The notes beneath the pieces are model-generated. The model worked only from the letters and a program-made list of their open reading frames with translations, searched no databases and had not been told where the DNA came from. From Actinomadura cremea (GTDB lineage: Bacteria > Actinomycetota > Actinomycetes > Streptosporangiales > Streptosporangiaceae), in contig NZ_BMRF01000003.1 of NCBI RefSeq assembly GCF_014648495.1, positions 248,001-312,000 on the forward strand: a DNA stretch of 64,000 nucleotides, given 5' to 3'. Each line of letters opens with the position of its first letter. Positions within the stretch are counted from its first letter, which is position 1. The translations under genes and the position numbers were made by a program. Positions 38,801-47,180 of the stretch are shown in pieces.

Positions 38801-39199
38801 CGTTCACGGTGCCCCGCGCTCACAATTATCCCTGCGATTAGGGGTACTACGCGAATCGCGCGGATGAGTTTTGACTCACAATATGACGCTCACTTCTCCC
38901 TAATGTGGGACTCCGGGGCCGGTGCGCGTGTGCCGATATGCGGTCGGGGCGCGCTCCAAATCGCGCACGACGTGCACGTATGACGGGACGGTGAACGCCA
39001 TGTGCACCTGACGGTTTTGTTCGGCGAGGAATAAGTGACCGCGACGGCGGGTCGGTTTTCGGGTGCAACGGGAGCTTCGTCCTGATTTGGCCGTTCGAGG
39101 CCGCCGTCCGGGGAGCGCCGCCGGGCCGCCGGCGCCTCGCCGGCGTCCCGCCGTCGGTGGGCGGCGGTAGATTCGGGGACCTGATCGGGAGGGGACGGG
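38801..39199. other. Gene-free, comparatively AT-rich gap before cinA
   Basis: With the terminator this is a 510-bp gap. Bases about 38820-38910 are far less GC-rich than the surroundings and include ATTAGGG near 38838 and its complement CCCTAAT near 38899. A TTGACT at about 38872 resembles a -35 box but no -10 lies at the right distance. A few very short frames exist (for example ATG TGC ACC stop near 39000), none convincing. The last 60 bp form the cinA leader. Confidence 0.6.
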
Positions 39200-40486
39200 A
39201 TGCGCGTCGAGCTGCTCACGGTCGGGGACGAACTGCTCCTCGGCGACACGATCAACGGCAACGCCGCATGGCTGGGGCGGCGGCTCGCCGACCACGGCGT
39301 GGAGGTCACCCGCAGCGTCGTGGTGGGCGACGAGACCGGCGTGATCGTCGAGGCGGTCGCGGCCGCGCTCGGCCGGGCCGACGCGGTCATCACCACCGGC
39401 GGGCTCGGCCCCACCTACGACGACCTCACGCGGGACGCGCTCGCCGCGGCCGCGGGCGTCCCGCTCGTCCGCGACCCGGCCCTGGCGGAGCGGCTGCGGG
39501 AGCGGGCCGCGGCGGCCGGGCACGAGGTCCGGGAGATGGCGCTGCGCATGGCGGACGTGCCGGAGGGCGCGGGCGTGCTCCGCAACTCGGCCGGATCGGC
39601 GCCGGGGCTGCGCGTCGAACTGCCCGGCGGTGTCGTGTACGCGCTGCCCGGCGTCCCGTTCGAGATGCGCACGATCATGGACGAGGTGGTGCTGCCCGAG
39701 CTGGCCGGGCCGCCCGAGGTCGCCCGCCGCACCCTGCGCACGGCCGGCGTGTGGGAGTCGGTCGTGGCGACACGGCTCGCCGAGGTCGAGGCGATGGACG
39801 GCGTCCGGCTCGCGTACCTGCCGCAGCCGGCGGAGGTGCGGATCCGCGCCACCGTCGCCGGGACGCACGCGTGGGACCGCCTCGCCGACGTCGAGAAGCG
39901 GATCCGTGAGCTGATCGGCTCCGCCGTGTACGGCGTGGAGGACGAGACGCTCGACCGCGTCGTGCACCGGCTGCTGACGCAGCGCTCCGCGACGGTCGCG
40001 GCGGCCGAGTCGCTCACCGGCGGGCTGATCGGCGCGGAGCTGACCGCGATGCCCGGGTCGTCGTCGACGTTCGCGGGCGGCATGGTCGCCTACACGACGG
40101 ACCTGAAGCGCAGCCTGCTGGACGTCCCCGGTGATCTGCTCGCCGAGCACGGCGCCGTCCATCCGGACGTGGCGGCGGCGATGGCGGCGGGCGTCCGGGA
40201 CCGGCTCGGCGCCACCTACGGGATCGCGGTCACCGGGGTGGCCGGGCCGGAGGCCCAGGACGGCCGTCCGGTCGGAACGGTCTATATCGGCGTGGCCGGA
40301 CCCGGAAATAGGCGCATCGTGACACAACCGAAACTCCCCGTGCCCGGCCCCGGTCCGGAGACCCGGGACGTCATCCGCCGGATGACCGTCGTTCACGCGC
40401 TTGACCAGCTAAGACGCGTGCTGCTGGGGCTCGGCGCGGGCCTCGGCGCCGAGTCCGTGCGGGAAGATCGGGAAGAGTGGGGCTGA
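39200..40486 (+). CDS. cinA: CinA: competence/damage-inducible protein with NMN deamidase domain
   Basis: A 428-residue protein. The N-terminal MoaB/Mog-like domain (VELLTVGDELLLGDTINGNAAWL and TTGGLGPTYDDLTRDALA) binds a nucleotide and in relatives hydrolyses ADP-ribose. The C-terminal CinA domain (AAAESLTGGLIGAELTAMPGSS...GIAVTGVAGP) deamidates nicotinamide mononucleotide. ATG 39200 follows GAGGGGACGGG. The cinA-clgR order is shared with mycobacteria and Streptomyces. In pneumococci CinA aids recombination with RecA, but recA is far away here. Confidence 0.93.
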   Translation: MRVELLTVGDELLLGDTINGNAAWLGRRLADHGVEVTRSVVVGDETGVIVEAVAAALGRADAVITTGGLGPTYDDLTRDALAAAAGVPLVRDPALAERLRERAAAAGHEVREMALRMADVPEGAGVLRNSAGSAPGLRVELPGGVVYALPGVPFEMRTIMDEVVLPELAGPPEVARRTLRTAGVWESVVATRLAEVEAMDGVRLAYLPQPAEVRIRATVAGTHAWDRLADVEKRIRELIGSAVYGVEDETLDRVVHRLLTQRSATVAAAESLTGGLIGAELTAMPGSSSTFAGGMVAYTTDLKRSLLDVPGDLLAEHGAVHPDVAAAMAAGVRDRLGATYGIAVTGVAGPEAQDGRPVGTVYIGVAGPGNRRIVTQPKLPVPGPGPETRDVIRRMTVVHALDQLRRVLLGLGAGLGAESVREDREEWG

Positions 40487-40550
40487 TTACAGCGTTACGT
40501 TGCGAGCGAACACGAAATCAACGGTCTGCCATGGTCACCGTCAAGCCAGG

Positions 40551-40588
40551 TACGGTGGAACTGGCAGATGGTCCGAACTGAGGGAGGG
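40551..40588 (+). promoter_or_regulatory. clgR promoter and ribosome binding site
   Basis: TACGGT at 40551-40556 fits a -10 box, and GGGAGG at 40583 is the ribosome binding site for ATG 40598. No strong -35 is seen, which suits a gene needing an activator. Confidence 0.4.
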
Positions 40589-40597
40589 AGCGAGACG

Positions 40598-40951
40598 ATG
40601 GTCCTGCTTCGCCAGCTGCTCGGTGACGTACTGCGGCAGCTGCGGCTGCGCCAGGGACGCACCCTCCGTGAGGTGTCCGCGGCGGCGCGGGTTTCCCTCG
40701 GTTATCTCTCCGAGGTGGAACGAGGGCAGAAGGAGGCGTCCTCGGAGCTGCTCTCCTCGATCTGCAAGGCTTTGGGGGTACCGCTGTCGCACGTGCTGAG
40801 GGACGTCGCGGATCAGCTCGCCCTCGCCGAGCTGCAGCACGAGCCCGTCATGGCGGGTGCGCCCGAGCACGAGCGCATTCCCGCGGAGAGCATCCCGGAG
40901 ACTCCGGAAGAGATCACCGGAGAGCTGCGCGCCGACATGGTCGCGGCCTGA
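40598..40951 (+). CDS. clgR: ClgR-type XRE regulator of Clp protease genes
   Basis: A 117-residue protein from ATG 40598. The Cro/C1 HTH is unusually well conserved: [32 protein letters not shown], with [11 protein letters not shown] as the last helix. This pattern is that of ClgR/PopR, which activates clpP, clpC and lon in Streptomyces, Corynebacterium and Mycobacterium and is itself degraded by Clp. The C-terminal Ala-Ala end (MVAA) fits a ClpP degradation signal. It lies between cinA and dps. Confidence 0.9.
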   Translation: MVLLRQLLGDVLRQLRLRQGRTLREVSAAARVSLGYLSEVERGQKEASSELLSSICKALGVPLSHVLRDVADQLALAELQHEPVMAGAPEHERIPAESIPETPEEITGELRADMVAA

Positions 40952-41135
40952 CCGGCGGCGGCCCGACCGGCCGTCCCGAGGGGGCGCCGCCCGCGAGGGC
41001 GTCGCCCGCCGTCGCCGGGCCCGTCCGGCGCCGAATCCGGTCGCGGGTGTGCGCGGTCTCACGGTTGGGCAAGGCATAGTGGGGGATTCTTCCCGGTTGT
41101 AACGGATAACCGTAACGACGCGGAAGGAGCCCACA

Positions 41136-41603
41136 ATGGCGGCGATCAAGAGCCCGCTCACCGAGAAGGCACAGAAGGTCGCGGGGAACGCATTGCAGGG
41201 CGCCCTCGTCGACCTCATCGATCTGGCACTGGTCTCCAAGCAGGCGCACTGGAACCTCACCGGTCGTAACTTCAAGGTCGTCCACGAGCACCTCGACGAG
41301 GTCGTCGATCTCGCCCGGCAGAGCCAGGACGACGTGGCCGAGCGCGCCGTGGCGATCGGGGTGAACCCCGACGGCCGCGCCCGCACGGTCGCCGACCGTT
41401 CCGAGCTTCCGCAGCTCGAGGCCGGCTACCTCGCCGACGACAAGGTCGTCAGCGCGGTCACCGACGTCCTCGCCCAGATCATCGGCCGTTTCCGTGAGCG
41501 CATCGCCGAGACCGACGAGCCCGACCCGGTCACCCAGGACCTGCTCATCGGCATCACTCACGAACTCGAGAAGCAGCACTGGATGTTCCAGGCGCAGACC
41601 TGA
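41136..41603 (+). CDS. dps: Dps-family ferritin-like protein
   Basis: A 155-residue protein forming dodecamers that oxidise and store iron and shield DNA. The ferroxidase site at subunit interfaces is represented by KQAHWNLTG (His near residue 38), VVHEHLDEVVD (His 50, Asp 54) and the following DDVAER acidic pair. ATG 41136 follows AAGGAG. The upstream leader contains a TAACGG-rich stretch but no clear regulator site. A 17-bp stem terminator follows, so dps is a one-gene unit. Confidence 0.93.
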   Translation: MAAIKSPLTEKAQKVAGNALQGALVDLIDLALVSKQAHWNLTGRNFKVVHEHLDEVVDLARQSQDDVAERAVAIGVNPDGRARTVADRSELPQLEAGYLADDKVVSAVTDVLAQIIGRFRERIAETDEPDPVTQDLLIGITHELEKQHWMFQAQT

Positions 41604-41637
41604 TCGACGCGCCCGCCCGCACGCGGGCGGCCCACGA

Positions 41638-41674
41638 CACCGAGGCCCCGGTCCCCAGGACCGGGGCCTCGGTG
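41638..41674. terminator. Terminator after dps
   Basis: CACCGAGGCCCCGGTCC pairs exactly with its complement around a CCA loop, 35 bp after the dps stop. Confidence 0.85.
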
Positions 41675-41786
41675 TTCGCGTGGGCCGGACGAGCCGTATC
41701 CGGGTATCCATGCCCGGTGCGTTCGCTTTCTCGGCCCGGTCGCCGGAAATCAGGCGCCGAGGGGCGTTCTGTGGTGATCATGGGGA

Positions 41787-42293
41787 ATGGGCAAGCAAGC
41801 GATGGGCGGCGTGGTCGGCGGTGCGGCCATGGCCGCGGTGATGCTCGTGTCCGGGGCCTGTGACTCGGAGCGGCCGTGCACGCTGATCGGGGCGCCGGCC
41901 GGGATCCGCGTGGAGGTGCGGCCGCCGGAGGCCGCGCGGGTCGCGTCGGCGTCGCTGCGGGTGTGCTGGAACGGGGCGTGCGAGACGCCGCGGATCGAAC
42001 TGCGGGGGACGTCGAAGAGCGTGCCCCTGGGCTGCGACGGAGACGGGCCCGACGCGGCCTGCGGGGCCTCGGCGTCGCCGGACGGGGGGATGGCGGGGTT
42101 CGCCTCGGTGGCGGAGCTGCCGAAGGCGCCCGTCGACGTCGAGCTCACACTCCGCGACACCGCCGGCGACGAGATGTTCAGGGAGCGGCTGTCGGTGACG
42201 CCGGAGGCGACCCACCCGAACGGGCCGGACTGCGGTGAGGGCGGCGCGCAGGCCGTCCTGACCATGGCGGACGGGCGCGTCACCGCGGGCTGA
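41787..42293 (+). CDS. Putative secreted lipoprotein
   Basis: A 168-residue protein with a signal peptide (MGKQAMGGVVGGAAMAAVML) and a near-consensus lipobox VSGAC. Five further Cys residues in the mature part could make disulfides (RPCTLIG, RVCWNGACETP, LGCDGDGP, AACGAS, PDCGEGG). The domain reads as beta strands with IRVEVRPPEAARVASASLRVC typical of a sandwich fold. No family is recognised. Its 3' end overlaps the convergent LysR gene by 14 bp. Confidence 0.65.
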   Translation: MGKQAMGGVVGGAAMAAVMLVSGACDSERPCTLIGAPAGIRVEVRPPEAARVASASLRVCWNGACETPRIELRGTSKSVPLGCDGDGPDAACGASASPDGGMAGFASVAELPKAPVDVELTLRDTAGDEMFRERLSVTPEATHPNGPDCGEGGAQAVLTMADGRVTAG

Positions 42294-43179
42294 GCCGCTC
42301 CAGGACGGTCTCGGCGAACTCGACGGCGAGGGGGCTCAGCGCGTCCCAGCTCCGGGCGGCCCAGCCCGCGGTCAGCGGCGGCAGGTCCGGGATCGGGATC
42401 AGCCGGACGTCCCCGGAACCGGCCCCGGACCCGTCGCCCCAGCCGGGGAGCGCGGGCAGGATCGCGTGACCGAGGCCGAGCTCGGCGAGCAGCAGCGCGG
42501 TGTCCCAGTCGGCGACGCTCGCCGTGGACGCCAGCCGCAGCCCGTGGCCCTCCAGCCGCATCTCCAGGTGGACGCGGGACGTCGAGTGCTCGGGCAGCTC
42601 GATGTGCCGGATCTCCGCGAGGTCGGCGAGCGCGAGGGACGTCCGGGCGGCGAGCGGGTCGTCGGCGCGGACGGCCAGCACCCACGGCAGCTCGCAGGAC
42701 GCCCGCTGCTCGACGCCCTCGAGCGGCGGGCCGACGGTCACCCACGCGAGGTCGGCGGTGTGCGAGCGGACGGCCTCCAGGCAGCGCCGGCTCGACCCCG
42801 CGGTCTCGAACTGCAGGGCGACCTCGGGATGCCGGGTGCGGAACGCCGCGACGCCCCCGGCCATGAAGTGCCGGACGGTCGTGGCGCCGGTCGCGACCCG
42901 CACGGTGCCGCCGACGCCGCGGCGCAGGTCGTCCAGGAGGCGCAGGGCCGCGTCGAGACCGGAGAGGCCGTCGGCGGCGGCCCGCCGCAGGACGCGCCCC
43001 GCGCGGGTGGGCACGACGCCGCGCGGGCGGCGTTCCAGCAGCACCAGGCCCGTCTCCCGCTCCAGCCGCTTGACGTGCTGGCTCACCGCGGACTGGCTGC
43101 AGGACAGGTCGCGGGCCACGGCGCTGAGGCTGCCCGCCTCGCACACGGCGACGAAGACGCGCAGGTCGTCCAGAGTCAT
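42280..43179 (-). CDS. LysR-family transcriptional regulator
   Basis: A 299-residue regulator from ATG 43179. The winged HTH is MTLDDLRVFVAVCEAGSLSA...SCSQSAVSQHVKRLERETG. The effector domain begins near residue 90 (GTVRVATGATTVRHFMAGG). LysR proteins normally control the divergent gene, but the first gene to the right (nei, 43349-44131) points the same way as lysR, so the target is unclear. A symmetrical site lies three bases from the start codon and may serve autoregulation. Confidence 0.9.
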   Translation of the reverse strand: MTLDDLRVFVAVCEAGSLSAVARDLSCSQSAVSQHVKRLERETGLVLLERRPRGVVPTRAGRVLRRAAADGLSGLDAALRLLDDLRRGVGGTVRVATGATTVRHFMAGGVAAFRTRHPEVALQFETAGSSRRCLEAVRSHTADLAWVTVGPPLEGVEQRASCELPWVLAVRADDPLAARTSLALADLAEIRHIELPEHSTSRVHLEMRLEGHGLRLASTASVADWDTALLLAELGLGHAILPALPGWGDGSGAGSGDVRLIPIPDLPPLTAGWAARSWDALSPLAVEFAETVLERLSPR

Positions 43180-43181
43180 GG

Positions 43182-43201
43182 GCCCAAGGTAGAGCTTGGG
43201 C
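43182..43201. promoter_or_regulatory. LysR-type operator
   Basis: GCCCAAG at 43182 and CTTGGGC ending at 43201 form a perfect 7-bp inverted repeat with a six-base spacer. The T-N11-A form of LysR boxes fits. A TTGACTTGGG string lies 27 bp further right. Confidence 0.55.
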
Positions 43202-43348
43202 TTCTCTAAGGAAACCCGAGAATTGACTTGGGTATGGGTCGGTTCGATGATGGTGCCGGCGGGCGCAGGATCCGGCGACCCGCGGCAGGCGGCGACCCGC
43301 CCGGCGTCCCGGGCGTGCCGGGCGGGCGCCGACCCCCGGGCCGGACGG

Positions 43349-44131
43349 TCAGGGCTGGCAGCGCGGGCACCAGAACGTGACGCGCTCGCCGACGTCGGAC
43401 GCCTGCCCGGCCCGGCGGATCGCGGTACCGCAGCGCCGGCACGGGCGCCCGGCCCGCCCGTACACCCAGTGCTCATGGCCGCGCCGCAGGTCGCCGGTCG
43501 TGATGTGCCCGTGCCGGTCCTGGTTGGCGTCCAGCAGCCGATGGGCGAGATCGACGAGACCGGGCAGGTCGGGCACGTCCCGGACGGGGGTCCACGGGTT
43601 CACGCCGCGCAGGAACAGGATCTCGGCCTTGTAGACGTTCCCGATGCCCGCCAGCCGCGTCTGGTCCAGCACCGCCTCGCCGACGGCCCGCTCGGGCCGG
43701 GCGCCGAGCCGCGCGACGGCCTCGGCGGCGAGCCCGGGACCCCACGCGGGATCGAGCAGGTCCGGGCCGAGATGCCCGACGGCGCCGTCCTCCTCGGCGG
43801 TGCGCAGCAGCTCCACCAGGCCGAGCGAGCTGCCGACCGCCTGCCATTCGGCGTTGGCGAGGACGAGCCGCACCCGGTGGTCGCGGGGGGCCGGACCCGC
43901 GCGCCGCACCTGCCAGCGTCCCTCCATCAGCAGGTGCGTGTGGACGGTCACGCCGCCCTCCACCCGGATCAGCAGGTGCTTGCCGCGCGACACGACCGCA
44001 AGGACGCTCCGGCCGCGCAGGTCGACCGTGGCGAGCCGGGGGACGCGGAAGTCCGAGCGCGTCAGCGTCCGGCCGGCGAGCGCCTCGTGCAGCCGCCGGG
44101 CCGCGAGCCGGACGACGTCCCCCTCCGGCAC
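43349..44131 (-). CDS. nei: Endonuclease VIII-like DNA glycosylase (Fpg/Nei family)
   Basis: A 260-residue base-excision enzyme starting MPEGDVV; the Pro after Met is the nucleophile and the next Glu is catalytic. KHLLIRVEGG carries the conserved Lys loop. The H2TH region has LDQTRLAGIGNVYKAE. The zinc finger is CRRCGTAIRRAGQ...FWCPRCQ. The second residue set (PEGD, not PELP) marks Nei rather than Fpg, so oxidised pyrimidines are the likely substrates. It ends 27 bp from the Rrf2 gene's end, on the same strand. Confidence 0.9.
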   Translation of the reverse strand: MPEGDVVRLAARRLHEALAGRTLTRSDFRVPRLATVDLRGRSVLAVVSRGKHLLIRVEGGVTVHTHLLMEGRWQVRRAGPAPRDHRVRLVLANAEWQAVGSSLGLVELLRTAEEDGAVGHLGPDLLDPAWGPGLAAEAVARLGARPERAVGEAVLDQTRLAGIGNVYKAEILFLRGVNPWTPVRDVPDLPGLVDLAHRLLDANQDRHGHITTGDLRRGHEHWVYGRAGRPCRRCGTAIRRAGQASDVGERVTFWCPRCQP

Positions 44132-44158
44132 GTCACCGGCCCGCCGTACGGGATCCGG

Positions 44159-44623
44159 TCAGATCAGCGATCCGCTCTCCCAGGCGGACGGGTCCTCGGT
44201 GAGGACGCGGACGGAGTCGGGCAGCTTGCCCTCGGCGATGTGCGAGAGGCGGACCTGCTCGAGGATGGCGCGCTCGTTGGCGCGCAGCGCGATCCACACC
44301 TCCTGGAGGGACCGCGCGGGGCCCTCGTAGCCGACGTGCTCGGGGCGTTCGCCGCGCACGCCCAGCAGCGGACCGTCGATCGCCCGGATGATGTCGGCCA
44401 GGGAGATCTGCTCGGCCGGCCGGGCCAGCCAGTAGCCGCCCTCGGGGCCGCGCTGGCTGCGGATCAGGCCGGAGCGGCGGAGCTGGCCGAGGATGTTCTC
44501 GAGGAACTTGGGGGGGATCTGCTGGGCCTCGGCCAGCTGGACCGCGGTCACGGGATGACTCCCGGCCACCGCCAGCTCCGCGGAGGCACGCAGCGCGTAG
44601 TCGACCCGGGCGGACAATCGCAT
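44159..44623 (-). CDS. Rrf2-family transcriptional regulator lacking cluster cysteines
   Basis: A 154-residue protein from ATG 44623. The Rrf2 HTH is MRLSARVDYALRASAELA...IPPKFLENILGQLRRSGLIRS, followed by RGPEGGYWLARPAEQISLADIIRAIDG. The three Cys that bind the Fe-S cluster in IscR/NsrR are absent; the segment reads GVRGERPEHVGYEG, so it should sense by another means or through a partner protein, as CymR does. GATAAT lies about six bases upstream of the ATG, suggesting a leaderless mRNA. Confidence 0.88.
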   Translation of the reverse strand: MRLSARVDYALRASAELAVAGSHPVTAVQLAEAQQIPPKFLENILGQLRRSGLIRSQRGPEGGYWLARPAEQISLADIIRAIDGPLLGVRGERPEHVGYEGPARSLQEVWIALRANERAILEQVRLSHIAEGKLPDSVRVLTEDPSAWESGSLI

Positions 44624-44681
44624 GCACGCATTATCCCTTGCCGATCGGACTGGTCGGGCGCCCGCCCGGCGACCGATGCGC

Positions 44682-44738
44682 AAAAGGAACGTGGCGCGCC
44701 CACCGGAACCGGGCCGTTCGTCCGGTGGACGCGCCACG
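44682..44738 (-). terminator. Intrinsic terminator of the Das-like operon
   Basis: On the minus strand a two-part stem (9 bp CGTGGCGCG/CGCGCCACG plus 7 bp CCGGTGG-type arm, with a 2-base mismatch between) at 44690-44738 is followed by TTCCTTTT. It lies just after the GH3 gene. Confidence 0.85.
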
Positions 44739-44784
44739 GGCGGAACCCCCTCGGAAGTCGCGCCCGGCCTCCGAGGGGCGCGGA

Positions 44785-46266
44785 TCAGGCCGTCCCGTCC
44801 GGTGCGGGGACCAGGCCGAGCAGTTCGGCGGCCGCCTGCGCGTTCGCGGCGGCGGCGCCGTAGGTGGCCAGGTAGACGGCCGAACCCGGCCGCCAGACCG
44901 GCAGTCCCATCTCGACGACGACGGTGTCGGGACGGGCCGTCAGCAGCGCGGTGGTCAGCGACCGCTGGGCCGCGTGCCGGTGCGCGTCCCGCAGGACGAC
45001 GACGAGCCCGCGCCCCTTGGCACGATCCAGGACGCGGTCCGCGTCCCCGTCCGTCCCGGCCGCCCGGACGGCGTCGGGCGCCCACGGGTGCAGGCCCCAG
45101 GGCGTCGGGCCGACCGCGATGTTGCCGGACGCCTCGACCTCGACGACCAGCGGCGGCGTCCCCGGCCAGCCCGGGAGCGCTCCCGTCACCCGCACGGCCC
45201 GGCGCGCGCCCTCCAGGCCGGCGTCCCGGTCGGGCGTCGCCGGGACCTCGCCGGCGAGCCACCGGCGGAGGGCGTCGGTGCGGTCGGCGGCGTCCTGCAG
45301 CCGGTGCGGCGACAGCCGTCCGTCCCGCACGGCGTCCTCGACGGCCGCGAGCGTCGCGCGGAGCGTGTCGGCGTGCTCGTTCGGACCCAGGCACAGCAGG
45401 TCGGCGCCCGCGATGAGGGCCCGCACGGACGCCTCGGGGATGCCGATGGCGCCGCTCGCCCCCCGCATGTCGAGAGCGTCGGTCACGATCACCCCCGCGT
45501 AGCCGAGCCGCTCGCGGAGCAGACCGGTGATCGCGGCGGGGGAGAGGGTGGCGGGCAGCCCCCCGGTGATCGGCGGGACGTTGAGGTGCCCGGTCATCAC
45601 CGCGCGGGCGCCGGCGTCGATCGCGGCCCGGAACGGGACCAGCTCGCGGCGGTCCAGCAGTTCCAGGTCGGCGTCCACCAGCGGGATCGTCAGGTGGGAG
45701 TCGACGACGGTCGCGCCGTGCCCCGGGAAGTGCTTGGCGCACGCGGCGACGCCCGCCTCCTGCGTCCCGGTGACGGCCGCGGCGGCGTGCCGCGCGACCA
45801 GCGCCGGGTCGGAGCCGAACGAGCGGGTGCCGATCACCGGATTGTCGTCGGCGGTGTTGACGTCCACCGACGGCGCGAAGTTGAGGTTGACGCCGACCTC
45901 GGCCAGCTCGGCGCCCATCGACCGGTAGATCCGGCGGGTCAGCTCCGGGTCGTCGACGGCGCCGAGCGCGGCGTTGCCCGGGTAGGGGCTGCCGGTCGCG
46001 TGCCCGCCGAGCCGGGTGACGTCGCCGCCCTCCTCGTCGATGCTGACCAGCGGGGCGCCCGCGGCCCGCATCCGCGCGGTGAGCGCGGCGAGGGACTCGG
46101 GGCTCGGCACGTTGCCGGTGAGGGCGAACAGGGTGACCCCGCCGAGCCCCCGCTCCAGCTCCTCCAGCAGCCAGCCCGGCGCGGTCGCCCCGGGGAAGGA
46201 CGGTGAGAGCGCCGCGCGGGCGAGGCGGGTGATCTCCCCGGTGGTGGCGATGTCGTCGGTCGTCAC
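44785..46266 (-). CDS. GH3 beta-N-acetylhexosaminidase (NagZ/DasD type)
   Basis: A 493-residue hydrolase with GTG 46266 inside the permease stop. Catalytic parts: KHFPGHG (near 178-184) with the NagZ-type Asp-Ser-His loop (DSH, 189-191) as acid/base, and nucleophile Asp in VTDALD (near 263). A C-terminal domain of about 180 residues follows, longer than E. coli NagZ. There is no signal peptide, so it works in the cytoplasm on sugars brought in by the upstream importer, as DasD does for chitobiose in Streptomyces. Cell-wall muropeptides are the alternative substrate. Confidence 0.88.
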   Translation of the reverse strand: MTTDDIATTGEITRLARAALSPSFPGATAPGWLLEELERGLGGVTLFALTGNVPSPESLAALTARMRAAGAPLVSIDEEGGDVTRLGGHATGSPYPGNAALGAVDDPELTRRIYRSMGAELAEVGVNLNFAPSVDVNTADDNPVIGTRSFGSDPALVARHAAAAVTGTQEAGVAACAKHFPGHGATVVDSHLTIPLVDADLELLDRRELVPFRAAIDAGARAVMTGHLNVPPITGGLPATLSPAAITGLLRERLGYAGVIVTDALDMRGASGAIGIPEASVRALIAGADLLCLGPNEHADTLRATLAAVEDAVRDGRLSPHRLQDAADRTDALRRWLAGEVPATPDRDAGLEGARRAVRVTGALPGWPGTPPLVVEVEASGNIAVGPTPWGLHPWAPDAVRAAGTDGDADRVLDRAKGRGLVVVLRDAHRHAAQRSLTTALLTARPDTVVVEMGLPVWRPGSAVYLATYGAAAANAQAAAELLGLVPAPDGTA

Positions 46267-47180
46267 CCCTTCACCGCCCCGGCGGTCAGCCCGGTCACCA
46301 TGCGGCGCTGGACGATCAGGAAGAAGATGATGACGGGAATCGTGAGCAGCGTCGACGCCGCCATGATGGGCCCCCAGGAGTTGCCGCTGCGGCCGAAGAA
46401 GAACTGCAGCATGATCGGCAGGGTGTACTTGTCCTGGTCGTCCAGGAAAGTGAAGGCGAAGATGAACTCGTTCCAGGCGGTGATGAACGAGAAGATGCTG
46501 GTCGCGACCAGGCCGGGCGCGACGAGCGGGAGCATGACCCGGAAGAACGTCCGGACCGGGCCGGCGCCGTCGATGGCCGCGGCCTCCTCCAGCTCGCGCG
46601 GCACCGCCGCGACGAATCCGCGCAGCATCCAGATCGCGAACGGCACCGCGAACCCGATGTAGACGATCAGCAGGCCCCACATGCTGTTCAGCATGTTGAG
46701 CTGCTTGAGGTCCAGGAACAGCGGGATGACCAGGGCCTCCAGCGGGACCATCTGGACGATCAGCAGCATCACCAGGAAGGTCGTGCGGAACCGGAAGCGG
46801 AACCGCGCGACGGCGGTGGCCGCCAGCAGCGCCAGCAGCCCCGACACGAGGACGGTGCCGAGCGCGAGGAGCGCGCTGTTGCCGAAGTACTTCCAGAACG
46901 AGACCTCGGCGACGGAGCCGTTGACGATGACGTCGAAGTGCTCGAGCGTCGGGTCGGCCGGCAGCGGCTTCGGCGTCGAGCTGAAGATCTCGTCGTTCGG
47001 CTTGAAGGCGGTGGAGGCCATCCAGAACACCGGGAAGACCGCCAGCACGAACACCACCAGGCCGATGCCGTTCCAGGTGATCTTCGAGAGCACCTTCTTC
47101 CGGCCGGACCCGCCCGCACGGGCGGGCGCCCCCGCGGCCCCGCCCCTGCGCAGCGCCGGAGCGTTGAACGGCGCGTTCAT
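46263..47180 (-). CDS. Carbohydrate ABC transporter permease (MalG/DasC type)
   Basis: A 305-residue inner-membrane permease from ATG 47180, with six helices. The cytoplasmic EAA loop that docks the ATPase is EEAAAIDGAGPVRTFFRVMLPL. The N-terminal 35 residues are Ala/Gly-rich and cytoplasmic. Its start overlaps the upstream permease stop by four bases. There is no ATPase gene in the cluster; like DasABC in Streptomyces it probably borrows a shared MsiK-type ATPase. Confidence 0.92.
   Translation of the reverse strand: MNAPFNAPALRRGGAAGAPARAGGSGRKKVLSKITWNGIGLVVFVLAVFPVFWMASTAFKPNDEIFSSTPKPLPADPTLEHFDVIVNGSVAEVSFWKYFGNSALLALGTVLVSGLLALLAATAVARFRFRFRTTFLVMLLIVQMVPLEALVIPLFLDLKQLNMLNSMWGLLIVYIGFAVPFAIWMLRGFVAAVPRELEEAAAIDGAGPVRTFFRVMLPLVAPGLVATSIFSFITAWNEFIFAFTFLDDQDKYTLPIMLQFFFGRSGNSWGPIMAASTLLTIPVIIFFLIVQRRMVTGLTAGAVKG

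Noticed and set aside
38995-39011. Cysteine leader peptide (Met-Cys-Thr stop)
   Set aside because: cinA is not a sulfur-assimilation gene, and no attenuator hairpin or strong ribosome site is present.
40487-40520. ClgR box upstream of clgR
   Set aside because: TTGCGAGCGAAC is close to but does not fit the spaced CGC/GCG consensus well enough to annotate.
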